Shown in pieces: positions 1 through 8,640 of a stretch of DNA of 64,000 nt. The notes below the pieces were generated by a model. That model made no database searches. It saw nothing but the letters and a program-made list of their open reading frames with translations, and was not told the DNA's origin. Numbering within the stretch: the stretch's first letter is position 1; the number at the start of each line of letters is the position of its first letter. Both the position numbers and the translations under genes were made by a program. Origin of the DNA: Anaerolineae bacterium (GTDB lineage Bacteria > Chloroflexota > Anaerolineae > Promineifilales > Promineifilaceae); assembly GCA_023384415.1 (NCBI GenBank), contig JAHDWJ010000028.1, positions 1 through 64,000 on the forward strand, given 5' to 3'.

Positions 1-55
1 CCTTCATAATTCATCCTTCATAATTCATCCTTCATAATTCATCCTTCATAATTCC
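1..55. repeat. Tandem 14-bp repeat CCTTCATAATTCAT
   Basis: Three full units and a partial unit of CCTTCATAATTCAT fill the space up to the DUF58 start codon. The same words recur at 26534-26574 (as a hairpin) and at 28362-28398, so this belongs to a dispersed family in this genome. The array may begin upstream of the window. Confidence 0.85.
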
Positions 56-58
56 TCT

Positions 59-1342
59 ATGTCTCGTCTACTCTTTCTAGCCGTCTTGCTCTACAGCCTG
101 GTGCTAATAGGGCTGCTCCTGGTAAGCGGCAAGGTGCTGCTGCTGGTGATTCCTCTGGTGGTTTATCTGGGGGTGGCGTTGTTTTATGGCCCAGAGCCGT
201 TACAGCTTGAGGTCAGCCGCACCCTGAGTGGGGATCGCATCGTAGATGGCAGCCAGTTGCAGGTGGAACTGACTATTCACAACCAGGGGGGATGGCTGGA
301 AGAGGTAATCATCCGGGACCGCCCCCCAGCCCAATTGACCGTTCTGGAAGGAGAGACAGCTGCTCTGACTAGCCTGGCTCCAGGAGAACAGGTTACTCTA
401 CACTATGTTTTGGATGGGCGGCGGGGGTATTATGATTTTGGGGCGGTGGAGATTATCGCCTCAGACCGGTTTGGCCTGTTTCGCCAGCGGATGGCCGCGG
501 CCGCAATCGGCAAAAAACAGTTTTTCGTCCTGCCTAAGGTGATCAAACTCAAGCGGATTGACATTCGCCCCCGCCAGACGAAAGTATATGCGGGCAGCAT
601 TCCAGCGCGAGTCGGGGGGTCCGGGGTGGAGTTTTTTGGGGTGCGGGAATATGTGGCTGGAGACCCCCTGCGCCACATCAACTGGCAGGCCAATGCCCGC
701 CACGCGGAACAGTTCCATACCAATGAGTTTGAGCAAGAGCGAGTGGCCGATGTGGGGCTGATTTTGGACGCTCGCAAGCGGAGCAACCATTGTGCCGAAA
801 CGGATGCCCTGTTTGATTATTCCATCCAGGCGGCCGCAGCCCTGGCCGAAGCGTTTCTTAATCAAGGCAACCGGGTAGGGCTGTTGCAATATGGGGATTT
901 TCTGGGCTGGACCTTCCCTGGCTATGGCAAGGCGCAAAAGGAGAAGCTGCTGCAAACCTTAGCCCGCGCTCGTGTGGGGGACAGCATGGTGTTTGATCGG
1001 TTGACCTATCTGCCCACCCGCCTGTTCCCTCCTCGCTCGCAAATCATTCTGGTCAGCCCGCTGATCAAAGATGATCTCCCTTTTCTAAAGCAGATTCGCG
1101 GCCGCGGCTATCAGCTTATCGTTGTCTCTCCAGACCCGGTAGCTTTTGCTCGCACCCGGCTAGGGGGGGACAAACCCGCCATTGAGATCGCCTTCCGCCT
1201 GGCCCGGCTGGAGCGGGCTTTGCTGCTCAAACAGCTGCGGCAGGCAGGCATCTTTACCATTGATTGGCCGGTCAGCACCCCGTTTGAACAAACCGTCGGC
1301 GCAGCTCTGGGTGGGCTGCCCGTCTGGTCAAGAAATGCTTAG
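59..1342 (+). CDS. DUF58 domain protein
   Basis: This 427-residue protein has two hydrophobic segments at residues 4-43. A beta-sandwich-like exported region follows (about 50-150), then the DUF58 signature around residues 193-210 (GVREYVAGDPLRHINW), which leads into a von Willebrand A-like fold (GLILDAR). DUF58 proteins usually sit with a MoxR-type AAA ATPase and a transglutaminase-like membrane protein, and are thought to act in assembly or maturation at the membrane. The MoxR partner, if present, is upstream of the window. The stop codon overlaps the start of the next gene by 8 bases, so the two are probably cotranslated. The exact function is not known. Confidence 0.85.
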   Translation: MSRLLFLAVLLYSLVLIGLLLVSGKVLLLVIPLVVYLGVALFYGPEPLQLEVSRTLSGDRIVDGSQLQVELTIHNQGGWLEEVIIRDRPPAQLTVLEGETAALTSLAPGEQVTLHYVLDGRRGYYDFGAVEIIASDRFGLFRQRMAAAAIGKKQFFVLPKVIKLKRIDIRPRQTKVYAGSIPARVGGSGVEFFGVREYVAGDPLRHINWQANARHAEQFHTNEFEQERVADVGLILDARKRSNHCAETDALFDYSIQAAAALAEAFLNQGNRVGLLQYGDFLGWTFPGYGKAQKEKLLQTLARARVGDSMVFDRLTYLPTRLFPPRSQIILVSPLIKDDLPFLKQIRGRGYQLIVVSPDPVAFARTRLGGDKPAIEIAFRLARLERALLLKQLRQAGIFTIDWPVSTPFEQTVGAALGGLPVWSRNA

Positions 1343-1862
1343 GAACTCAGAACTAGAAACTATGCTGCAAATGATCCATTGGCTTATGCTCGCGGCCGCG
1401 AACGGTTTACTTATTAGTGGTTTTTATTTCAGCGGCAAAATGCTGGAACTGCCGATGGCTTTTTTGCCCCTGCCTCTATACGGGCTGGGGCTGCTTATCT
1501 GGCGGTGGGGCTGGCTGCGAACGGTAGGGTTTATCCTGCTGGTCGGTATCAACCTGTTTGCCCTGTGGCGCGGCATTGCCCCCGTGTGGCTGCTGCTGAG
1601 CCTGACGGCTGGCTTGCTGGCTTACGATGTAGACCATACCCGGCGGCGGTGGGGGGCTGTCTCGTTCCAACCCAGGCAGGCAGAAATGCGTTCTCGTTAC
1701 TTGCAGCGGCTGCTAGTGATGGGGGTGATAGGGGCTGGAGTGGGCGCGGCCGCGACACTCTTCACCATCCGCCTGACCTTCACCTTTGTCCTGCTTCTCG
1801 GTCTGTTAGCGGTCTGGGGAATAAGCCAGGCAATCGCCTTTCTCCGCCGGGAAAGTGAGTGA
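1335..1862 (+). CDS. Small polytopic membrane protein of the DUF58 operon
   Basis: This 175-residue hydrophobic protein has about four to five predicted membrane helices. They lie at roughly residues 13-30, 36-52, 55-75 and two near the C-terminus, with a short basic loop (HTRRRW) between them. I chose ATG 1335 because it overlaps the upstream stop codon (ATGCTTAG); ATG 1362 is equally possible. I do not recognise a named family. Its position suggests a membrane partner of the DUF58 protein. The frame stays open upstream inside the DUF58 gene, but that part has no plausible protein character. Confidence 0.6.
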   Translation: MLRNSELETMLQMIHWLMLAAANGLLISGFYFSGKMLELPMAFLPLPLYGLGLLIWRWGWLRTVGFILLVGINLFALWRGIAPVWLLLSLTAGLLAYDVDHTRRRWGAVSFQPRQAEMRSRYLQRLLVMGVIGAGVGAAATLFTIRLTFTFVLLLGLLAVWGISQAIAFLRRESE

Positions 1863-1907
1863 AATGGTGTATTGGTGAATTGTTGATGAAATAGGTATTA
1901 ATCCGTA

Positions 1908-2089
1908 ACCATACAGCCCCTCACCCTGGCCCTCTCCCCCAGGAGAGGGAATACGCCCCCCTCTCCCATCGTGGGAGAGGGGCCGGGGGTGAGGGGTGAC
2001 CATACAGCCCCTCACCCTGGCCCTCTCCCCCAGGAGAGGGGATATGCCCCCCTCTCCCATCGTGGGAGAGGGGCCGGGGGTGAGGGATG
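1908..2089. repeat. Two tandem 91-bp REP-like palindromic units
   Basis: Units at 1908-1998 and 1999-2089 are nearly identical. Within each, CCCTCACCCTGGCCCTCTCC is followed by a near-complementary arm containing GGGAGAGGGGCCGGGGGTGAG, so each unit can fold into a long hairpin. This C-rich CCCTCACCC...GGGTGAGG word is familiar from REP-like intergenic elements of many bacteria. Located between the DUF58 operon and the helicase gene, it could terminate transcription from the former. Confidence 0.85.
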
Positions 2090-2221
2090 ACTGATCGCCT
2101 GGACAGTTACAGTAATCCTGGATATTAGTCAGCGCATTTGGCAGCGAATGGCAAAAAACGATAAACGAATTGATTTCACCCATACCAATAACCAATACAC
2201 TAATACACTAATACCCCTCAG

Positions 2222-4960
2222 ATGAGCACCCCATTCCACCCCACCCCCCAGCAACAAGCGGTCATCAACCATAACCATGGCCCGGCGTTGGTGTTTGCGG
2301 TGGCCGGGGCGGGCAAAACAACAGCGATGGTTCACCGGATTGAGCGGCTAGTGCGGGAGCAACTGTTCCCCGCCGAGCAAATTTTGGCCACCTCATTTGC
2401 CCGCGCCAATGTTCAGGATTTGCGCCAGGCAATGAAACAGTGGCCCCACTGCGGCCGCGTCCATCTCCGCACCCTGCACTCTCTGGGCTACCAGATCATC
2501 CGCCAGGCCCAAGATCAGGGCCTGGTACGCGGCCTGCGCCTGGGGGGGGATGATGACGAAGAAGGAAGCGGCGGGCAATCCGTTCTCAGCAAAACCCTCC
2601 ACGAAGCGCGACGGCGCAATCTGCCGTTCAAAAAAGAGCTGGACGGGCTGGATTGGCAAGATTTCCTGGCCTATGTGGGGTTTTGTAAGGGGAACCTGCA
2701 CTATGCCCATCTGGAACGAGCTAACCTGCCGGCGGCCGCGCTCAAACTCGCTTCCCAGGCCGAACCTCCACCCCAACTACCCTGGTATCTCGACCTGTAC
2801 CGGCTGTACGAAGAAGTGCGGCAGCAGCAGGGGGCCATCACCTTTGATGACATGCTCCTGACCGCCTGGGAGCTGCTGCTCCGTTTCCCCCCCCTGGCGG
2901 AACGGCTGCGTCAGATGTACCAATGTGTCCTGGTAGATGAGTTCCAGGACATCAACCTGGTGCAATCGGAGCTGCTTGATCTGCTTACCCCCCACCGCAA
3001 TTACATGGCCATCGGCGATGACGACCAGACCATCTATGAATGGCGCGGGGCCAACCCCCGGTTTATTTTGGAGTTTGCCCAGCGGTACAACGCCCAAACT
3101 TACCTCATCAATGATAATTTCCGCTGTCCGGCCGCGCCGCTAATATTGGCTAATCAGGTCATTCGTTTCAACCAAAAGCGGCACCCCAAACAGTTGAGCC
3201 TGACCAAAGGGTTTCATGGGCAAACCCACCTGCACCAGGTCAAAGAAGTAGCGGCAATGGCTGAGGAAATTGGACGACAGATCGCGGCCGCATACCAGCA
3301 AGGTCTCAGCTACAACGACATAGCCGTCCTGGTTCGCATCAACGCTCAAACGCCATATATCGAGCAAAACCTGATCAACCACAACATCCCCTACCGGGTG
3401 CAGCAGCCCTTTTACGAACGGCCGGAAATCCGCACCCTCATCGAATATGCCCGGCTGGCCTGGATTGAACAGATGTTACAAACCGGGCAAAACCCCTTAC
3501 AAAAAGGGGCATCTCAAGAGAAATTCCGTACCGCCTGGGCTACCGTCTGCAACCGGCCCAAGCGGTATATCAGCACCGCTCTGCGGGAAGAGATTGCCCA
3601 CATGGTGATTTCTGAGGGGGTTTCTTTATGTGGTTGTCTACACGAAATTGCTGAAGAGACCGAAGATGAATGGCAGGCTCTCCCCCTACACATTTTGGCC
3701 GATGACCTCAACTGGCTGGCCCAAAATTTGCCCCAAGACGCGGCCGCGACCCTAAAAAAGTTCGATGAGCGCATTGGCTACCAGGGGTTCCTGCGAGACA
3801 GCAGCGGCTTTGCCCAAACAGGTGAGGGTCGGGCGGCCAATGTGCGGGCCTTGATTGATTATGCGAAGGGCAAAGGGGATTTGTTAGCTTTCATGGGGCA
3901 CATCCGGCAGTTGGCTGATGAGCGCATCGGTCAGGAAGCTCATCCCAACCGTGAGGCCGTCTCCCTGGCAACCATCCACAAGAGCAAGGGGCTGGAGTGG
4001 CCGCTGGTGTTTGTCCCCCAGGTGAACGAGGCGATTTACCCGTTTAACGGCGCGGCCGCGTCCAACGAAGAAGAAGAGCGGCGGCTGCTTTATGTAGCTC
4101 TTACCCGTACCAAACGAGATTTACACCTGTACCAGCTAGAAAAAGAGCCGATCTCCCCCTTTTTGCGCCAGGCCCAGGTACAGGAAACCCTCAAGCAAGT
4201 AGAAGCGTTACGCCAGGCGATCCACCACCCTACCCTGGCATGGCAGGCAAGCGAAGCCCTGACGGTACTCAGGCAAAGCTATGAATTTCAGCTAGGCCGC
4301 TATTTCCAAAGCTGGTGGCGAGAAGAAACGGCCCGCAAAGCAGCCATTGGGCAGGAGTTAGAACGGTTTATCGCGGCCGCGCAGCAGCAGGATGCCCTGG
4401 CCCATTTGGGTCTCAGCGACGCCCATCTGACCGTATGGCGGGAGTTGGGCCGCGGCCCCAATACCCCCTCCGCACCGGCAGCAGGGTACCCCGGGCTGGC
4501 AGAACTCCTGGCCAAGCCACCCCCATCCGCAAAGCCAGCCCAACAAAAGGAGAAAGCAGAACCTGAGCCAGAGACGATCCGGCCAGGGATGTGGCTGCAC
4601 TGTGATGGGGGGTGGGGCCGGATTGAGGCGATCCTGGATGTGGTGCGGCGGCCGCAGGAGGCATTCCAGCGTGACAATACCTTTATTGTGCTAAAAGTGA
4701 TCTTGCGGCCGCAGCATGACGCCCTGCCCATCGAGATAGACATCTCCGCCAAACGGCTCACCTTCCCGGCGGGGTTGATTTTGTACACCTGTGGGCAGTG
4801 CGGCCGCTTCACCACCCCAGAGCAGAACCTCATCCTTAAACAGCACAACCGGGCCACCCACGACGGCGTTGGGGCCAGCTTCAAACGAGAATCGGGCAGC
4901 GGCCGCAAACTCACCCACCTGTTCTTTTCCGGCGCCCTACCACTTAACGAATTGGTCTGA
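2222..4960 (+). CDS. UvrD/PcrA-like superfamily 1A DNA helicase with an unusual C-terminus
   Basis: This 912-residue protein has the full SF1A motif set. Walker A is AGAGKTT (28-34), Walker B is VDEFQD (about 237-242), motif III is IGDDDQTIYEWRG (about 264), followed by NFRCP, then TIHKSKGLEW (about 583) and LLYVALTRTK (about 622). It should be an ATP-driven 3'-5' DNA translocase in repair or restart. After residue 770 it departs from PcrA: a Lys/Glu/Pro linker, a small domain beginning near MWLHCDGGWGRIEAI, and a possible zinc-binding end with CGQC (about 857-860) followed by two His. It carries ten GCGGCCGC copies. It appears monocistronic, preceded by AT-rich direct repeats at 2188-2215. 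Confidence 0.9.
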   Translation: MSTPFHPTPQQQAVINHNHGPALVFAVAGAGKTTAMVHRIERLVREQLFPAEQILATSFARANVQDLRQAMKQWPHCGRVHLRTLHSLGYQIIRQAQDQGLVRGLRLGGDDDEEGSGGQSVLSKTLHEARRRNLPFKKELDGLDWQDFLAYVGFCKGNLHYAHLERANLPAAALKLASQAEPPPQLPWYLDLYRLYEEVRQQQGAITFDDMLLTAWELLLRFPPLAERLRQMYQCVLVDEFQDINLVQSELLDLLTPHRNYMAIGDDDQTIYEWRGANPRFILEFAQRYNAQTYLINDNFRCPAAPLILANQVIRFNQKRHPKQLSLTKGFHGQTHLHQVKEVAAMAEEIGRQIAAAYQQGLSYNDIAVLVRINAQTPYIEQNLINHNIPYRVQQPFYERPEIRTLIEYARLAWIEQMLQTGQNPLQKGASQEKFRTAWATVCNRPKRYISTALREEIAHMVISEGVSLCGCLHEIAEETEDEWQALPLHILADDLNWLAQNLPQDAAATLKKFDERIGYQGFLRDSSGFAQTGEGRAANVRALIDYAKGKGDLLAFMGHIRQLADERIGQEAHPNREAVSLATIHKSKGLEWPLVFVPQVNEAIYPFNGAAASNEEEERRLLYVALTRTKRDLHLYQLEKEPISPFLRQAQVQETLKQVEALRQAIHHPTLAWQASEALTVLRQSYEFQLGRYFQSWWREETARKAAIGQELERFIAAAQQQDALAHLGLSDAHLTVWRELGRGPNTPSAPAAGYPGLAELLAKPPPSAKPAQQKEKAEPEPETIRPGMWLHCDGGWGRIEAILDVVRRPQEAFQRDNTFIVLKVILRPQHDALPIEIDISAKRLTFPAGLILYTCGQCGRFTTPEQNLILKQHNRATHDGVGASFKRESGSGRKLTHLFFSGALPLNELV

Positions 4961-5033
4961 CACCTTGACACTCAAACCTGATACGTGCTAAATCCGCTGG
5001 GTGGCACCCCCCTACCCTGTCTAAACTAGAAGA

Positions 5034-6644
5034 TCAACCACCTGAACCATAACGCCGATCCAGGCGGCGGTACAGTTTGCCCCACTGCCGGGCCAGCCAC
5101 CCGGCTAATGGTTCTGGCTCTGGATGCGGCCGCAGCGCAAAAGGCTCCAGCTTATGGCGGGTAAGCAGCTCATTGGCGGCCGCCATCCCCGTCACCACCG
5201 CCCGCTCCAGGTACATCGCCGGGGCCGGATGGTACACCCAATCCCCACACAGATACAGCCCCTCCCAGGGAGTCACCACCCCCAAATGACGCCCTGGCTC
5301 CCCAACACTAAATAAGGTGTGGGTAGCTTCATTGCGCTGCAAATTGATTTTGAGGTGGCGGCCGCGTAACTCAGGAAACGCCCGGTTAATGTCCCGCAGC
5401 ACCCGCGCCAACAGCAGGGCATCCGGCTCCGCCAGCAGCTCCGGCGGGCCGTAAATATGAACTTCCAGGGCACTCCCCCCCGTCATTTGGGCCCACTCCC
5501 GAAACTCATCTTGCAGCCGGTCTAGCCAGAAAAAATTGTCCATGACAAAATCGCCGCTAAAAATCCCCGCCTCACTCACCCCCTGCGGCCGCCCATCAAA
5601 CCAGGCCCGAATGATGGCTGTGGGGACGCCAGTGGGGAAGTGGAGATTGGAGATTGGGGAGTGGAGAGGAGAGACTGGATACTGCTGACTGCCCACTCCT
5701 GACTGCCCACTGCTCACGGCTAACTGCTCACGGCTCATCACCAATGGCTCCAGCAGCCCCTGGGCTGCGGGTGAAGAGACGGCCAACACCAGATCACGGG
5801 TTTCCAAAGTCTGGCGGCGGTCATCTTCTTCAACCGTAACCCACCAGCCGGCTCCATCGGGCATAGGCATTAGCTTGACCACCTCAGCCCCCGGCCATAT
5901 ATCGGCCCCACGCTGCCGGGCCTGCTCCGCCAGCGGCTCACTGATGGCCCGCCCCCCGCCCGAAGGCAAATAGGCAAAGGCCCAGGCATCCCGGCGCATG
6001 AGGGTATAAAAGCGCAAAAAGGTGATGAACCCGGCGGCCGGCACTTGTTCGGGATGAGCGGCCAGGGCATTGCGGGCCAGTCCGGCAAACAAGGCGCGTA
6101 AGGTTGGGGACCACCCTTTGGTAAATTCGGCCAGAGAGAGATGGGATATCGCTTTTTGTTCCGCCAGGGGGTCAATCGCCATAGCTGAGAAGAGGCCGCC
6201 CAAAACCCGGAACATGGAGGCGATGTCCCGCAAATTGATCATGGCCAGGAAACGGGGCCGCCCTAGCAGGGAGAGGTAATGGAATGGGGCCGGCCACCAG
6301 CTAGAACGAATCGCCCGGCCAATATGGGCTTTACGGACACGTGCCCCCTGCCCAAAAATCCAGGTTTCATCCTGAGCTGGCAGATAAGCCGGGGCAATAT
6401 CCAGCCGCTCTAACATTGCTTTCAGGTTTACGTAGGGGGACCAGATGCCGTGAACGCCATGCTCACCAGGGAAAAACCAGGTGCGGCCGCGATGTTCTAA
6501 CTGCACTTCTGGGGTATCGGCCAACCGCCCCCCCATCCAGACTGGGTTGGCCTCAATGAGCAGCGGCCGCAGCCCCCGCTCCGCCAGATGCACCGCACAA
6601 GTCAGCCCGGCCACCCCCCCACCAACAATAATCACCTGTTCCAT
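5034..6644 (-). CDS. FAD-dependent amine oxidase/phytoene desaturase-like oxidoreductase
   Basis: This protein has 536 residues from ATG 6644. The reading frame extends to 6740, but the FAD-binding GGGVAG begins just after the chosen start. The Rossmann motif at residues 5-10 and a C-terminal GLYLCGDWVYHPAPAMYLE with following AAN identify a flavin monoamine oxidase/carotenoid desaturase-type enzyme (hydroxysqualene dehydroxylase-like layout). The substrate is unknown; isoprenoid or carotenoid processing is the family norm. About 35 residues encoded by 5640-5745 are low-complexity repeat sequence inserted between the central sheet strands. It is transcribed divergently from the toxin-antitoxin pair at 6733. 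Confidence 0.8.
   Translation of the reverse strand: MEQVIIVGGGVAGLTCAVHLAERGLRPLLIEANPVWMGGRLADTPEVQLEHRGRTWFFPGEHGVHGIWSPYVNLKAMLERLDIAPAYLPAQDETWIFGQGARVRKAHIGRAIRSSWWPAPFHYLSLLGRPRFLAMINLRDIASMFRVLGGLFSAMAIDPLAEQKAISHLSLAEFTKGWSPTLRALFAGLARNALAAHPEQVPAAGFITFLRFYTLMRRDAWAFAYLPSGGGRAISEPLAEQARQRGADIWPGAEVVKLMPMPDGAGWWVTVEEDDRRQTLETRDLVLAVSSPAAQGLLEPLVMSREQLAVSSGQSGVGSQQYPVSPLHSPISNLHFPTGVPTAIIRAWFDGRPQGVSEAGIFSGDFVMDNFFWLDRLQDEFREWAQMTGGSALEVHIYGPPELLAEPDALLLARVLRDINRAFPELRGRHLKINLQRNEATHTLFSVGEPGRHLGVVTPWEGLYLCGDWVYHPAPAMYLERAVVTGMAAANELLTRHKLEPFALRPHPEPEPLAGWLARQWGKLYRRLDRRYGSGG
5640..5745 (-). repeat. Intergenic-type repeat inside the FAD oxidoreductase gene
   Basis: On the plus strand this reads as short repeating words such as TGGAGATTGGAGATTGG and GACTGCCCACT. 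On the coding strand it gives SREQLAVSSG and a Ser/Pro/His-rich run. The word GAGCCGTGAGCAGTTA recurs at 52823-52855 inside another gene, and relatives occur at 13318-13345. The insertion keeps the reading frame. Confidence 0.75.
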
Positions 6645-6732
6645 AGACACCTCGGCGTTATTGCTTTCTCCATAGTTGCTCCTTATAATGCAACCGATAC
6701 CCATATAATCAAGGCCACGTCTGAATATCAAT

Positions 6733-7002
6733 ATGAGCAAATTATCACAGATTCAAAGGCTGGTTCGTCATGGATTATACTACCTTACAGAACATGCCGA
6801 CGAAGAAGCAATAGCCGATGAGTTTGATATCTATGATGTAGAAAATGGCATTGTAACAGGAAAAACAAGAAGAAGTTGGCCCGAATCGGGTAAAATTGAA
6901 ATTGTAGGACAGGCGATTGATGGTCGCCCTATAGACATTGTTTGTCGTTTGACGCAAACAGGAAAAGAACGGGTGATCACGATTTATGCGGATAACTTTT
7001 AA
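6733..7002 (+). CDS. DUF4258-like toxin candidate
   Basis: This 89-residue protein opens with an HGLYYLTEHADEEA stretch and ends with VCRLTQTGKERVITIYA, the layout of DUF4258 (MqsR/RelE-like small ribonuclease fold). It lies one base upstream of a YgiT-type zinc-finger protein, which is the usual antitoxin arrangement. It would act as an mRNA interferase controlled by the next gene. No GCGGCCGC occurs in it, and it is more AT-rich than its neighbours, which fits a mobile module. Confidence 0.7.
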   Translation: MSKLSQIQRLVRHGLYYLTEHADEEAIADEFDIYDVENGIVTGKTRRSWPESGKIEIVGQAIDGRPIDIVCRLTQTGKERVITIYADNF

Positions 7003-7003
7003 T

Positions 7004-7264
7004 ATGCAAAATCAAAAAGACGTAACCGATTTCTGGGAAGGCGAAACATGTGAATACTGTGGCGGAACCATCGTCGCAAAACGAGTCACCCGGCATCGAA
7101 AAATAAAAGGGAGTTACATTTTACTTGAAAATGTTCCCGCTGGCGTCTGTACTGAGTGTGGCACTCATTATTTCAGCGCCAATGTTTTGCAGAGAATTGA
7201 AGAAACAGTACGCGGCCGCAAACCAGCCCAACGTGAAGAAATTATTTCCATTTACGCCTTCTGA
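7004..7264 (+). CDS. YgiT/MqsA-type zinc-finger antitoxin candidate
   Basis: This 86-residue protein has two Cys pairs, CEYCGG (about 17-22) and CTECG (about 51-55). These form the N-terminal zinc site of YgiT/MqsA antitoxins. I chose ATG 7004 because it lies directly after the DUF4258 stop codon; the frame is open from 6986. No HTH domain is seen C-terminal to the zinc site, so this is the short version. It is most likely the toxin-neutralising partner of the upstream gene. Confidence 0.7.
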   Translation: MQNQKDVTDFWEGETCEYCGGTIVAKRVTRHRKIKGSYILLENVPAGVCTECGTHYFSANVLQRIEETVRGRKPAQREEIISIYAF

Positions 7265-7400
7265 TCTATTATCATCGCATCCTGGCTTCATAGTGGTATC
7301 TAGCTCTGACTAGTGGTTATTGCTGTATTGGTGTATTGGTTATTACCATTGGTGTAATCAATTTTCGCCAGAGTCTAGTTCATTCGTACAGGAACATAGT

Positions 7401-8162
7401 ATGCTCCGTTTTGATGACAAAGCTGTCTTAGTTACTGGGGCTTCCCGAGGGATAGGGCGGGAGATTGCCCGGCTGTTTGCCGAGCGGGGGGCGCGAGTGG
7501 CGGTACATTATCACAGCAACAGCGCGGCCGCGAACGATACCCTCGCTTCTCTTCCTGGCGGCCCCCACCTGACCGTACAAGGAGACATCAGCCAGGCGGC
7601 CGATGTAGAGCGGTTGGTGAATCAGGTTGTCCAGGAGATGGGCGGGCTAGATATTCTTATCAACAATGCGGCTGTTTATGAGGATCACCCACTGGCCGAG
7701 GTGAGCTACCAGGAGTGGCAGGAAAGCTGGGAGCGGGTGATTGGGGCTAACCTCATCGGCACTGCCAATGTCCTGTTTTGTGCCGCTCAGGTGATGATTA
7801 AGCAGGGACGCGGCCGCATCGTCAACGTCTCTTCTCGTGGGGCTTTTCGCGGGGAGCCAACCGGGCCAGCCTATGGGGCCAGCAAGGCCGGGCTGAACGC
7901 TCTAGGGCAATCCATGGCCAAATATTTGGCCCCGTTTGGCATCTACGTGATGACCATCGCCCCTGGTTTTGTGCTGACCGATATGGCCGCCGATCATCTT
8001 GAGGGAGAACATGGAGAAGAAATCCGCCGCCAAAGCCCACTCAACCGGGTAGCTGCTGTTACCGAAATCGCCTACCCCGTCCTATTCCTGGCCTCAGAAG
8101 GGGCCGAATGGCTCACTGGCTGTATCCTCGACGCCAACGGCGCGTCTTATTTACGAAGTTAA
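7401..8162 (+). CDS. Short-chain dehydrogenase/reductase (FabG-like)
   Basis: This protein has 253 residues from ATG 7401, preceded by AGGAACA; the frame extends to 7320 without protein character. It has the SDR nucleotide motif TGASRGIG (about 14-21), NNAA, the catalytic Ser in VSSRGAF, and YGASKAG with Tyr and Lys. The C-terminal ending LTGCILDANGA matches the classical SDR tail. It is an NAD(P)H-dependent oxidoreductase of the 3-oxoacyl-ACP reductase type, substrate uncertain. It stands alone between two toxin-antitoxin loci. Confidence 0.85.
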   Translation: MLRFDDKAVLVTGASRGIGREIARLFAERGARVAVHYHSNSAAANDTLASLPGGPHLTVQGDISQAADVERLVNQVVQEMGGLDILINNAAVYEDHPLAEVSYQEWQESWERVIGANLIGTANVLFCAAQVMIKQGRGRIVNVSSRGAFRGEPTGPAYGASKAGLNALGQSMAKYLAPFGIYVMTIAPGFVLTDMAADHLEGEHGEEIRRQSPLNRVAAVTEIAYPVLFLASEGAEWLTGCILDANGASYLRS

Positions 8163-8226
8163 GAGGTTGTTGGCAAAATAGAAACTGGCATTATATTGAC
8201 CGCTCAAAAAACAAACGAGTAAAACC

Positions 8227-8457
8227 ATGTCATCTACTGCTGTAACAACCATGATCAAAATGGTGGAATCATTGCCTGAACCGGCCCAAGAGCAAGTCGT
8301 GGAGCATCTACGAGAATATTTAGCTGAGTTACAAGATGAAATGCGTTGGACCAGCCTGTTTAGCCAAACACAAACACAGCTAATCGCGGCCGCACGGCGT
8401 GCCAGACAACAAAAAGCATAAGGCCTGGCTAAACCAATGGATCTCAACCAACTATGA
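8227..8457 (+). pseudogene. Antitoxin of a decayed type II TA module, premature stop
   Basis: The open part (8227-8421) encodes 64 residues with the helical stretch LPEPAQEQVVEHLREYLAEL, and ends QLIAAARRARQQKA before TAA at 8419. Reading on in the same frame gives GLAKPMDLNQL and a TGA at 8455-8457 that overlaps the downstream toxin ATG as ATGA. This suggests the TAA arose from GAA or a similar codon in an originally longer antitoxin. I recognise the layout as antitoxins paired with RelE/HigB-like toxins, from memory of related sequences. The remaining protein may still be made. Confidence 0.55.
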
Positions 8458-8640
8458 ACTCGGAAACATTGCCTTCATTTTGGGACGCTTACCGACGACT
8501 CGATGATGTTACCAAAAAACAGGCCCGCAAAGCATACCGTCTTTGGCAAGATAATCCCTTTCACCCATCGCTGCACTTAAGTGTATTAGCCGTGAAGAAG
8601 GATTATGGGCAGTAAGGCTTAGTAGATTACCACCCAGCAA
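8454..8640 (+). pseudogene. RelE/HigB-like toxin remnant with frameshift
   Basis: From ATG 8454 the frame encodes LPSFWDAYRRLDDVTKKQ, then a YRLWQDNPFHPSLHL stretch, the conserved first half of a small RelE/ParE-like toxin family. It then shifts and stops at 8615. The next frame continues with KCISREEGLWAVRLS, the expected second half. Restoring one T in the run at about 8577-8580 would rejoin the two. After RLS the similarity to the family fades. The toxin is therefore broken, unless this is a sequencing error. Confidence 0.6.

Noticed and set aside
1..55. Possible CRISPR array
   Set aside because: The units are 14 bp and directly adjacent without spacers.
4300..4971. 223-codon antisense frame under the helicase C-terminus
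   Set aside because: It overlaps a conserved helicase gene entirely and has a Ser/Arg/Pro-rich composition typical of shadow frames.
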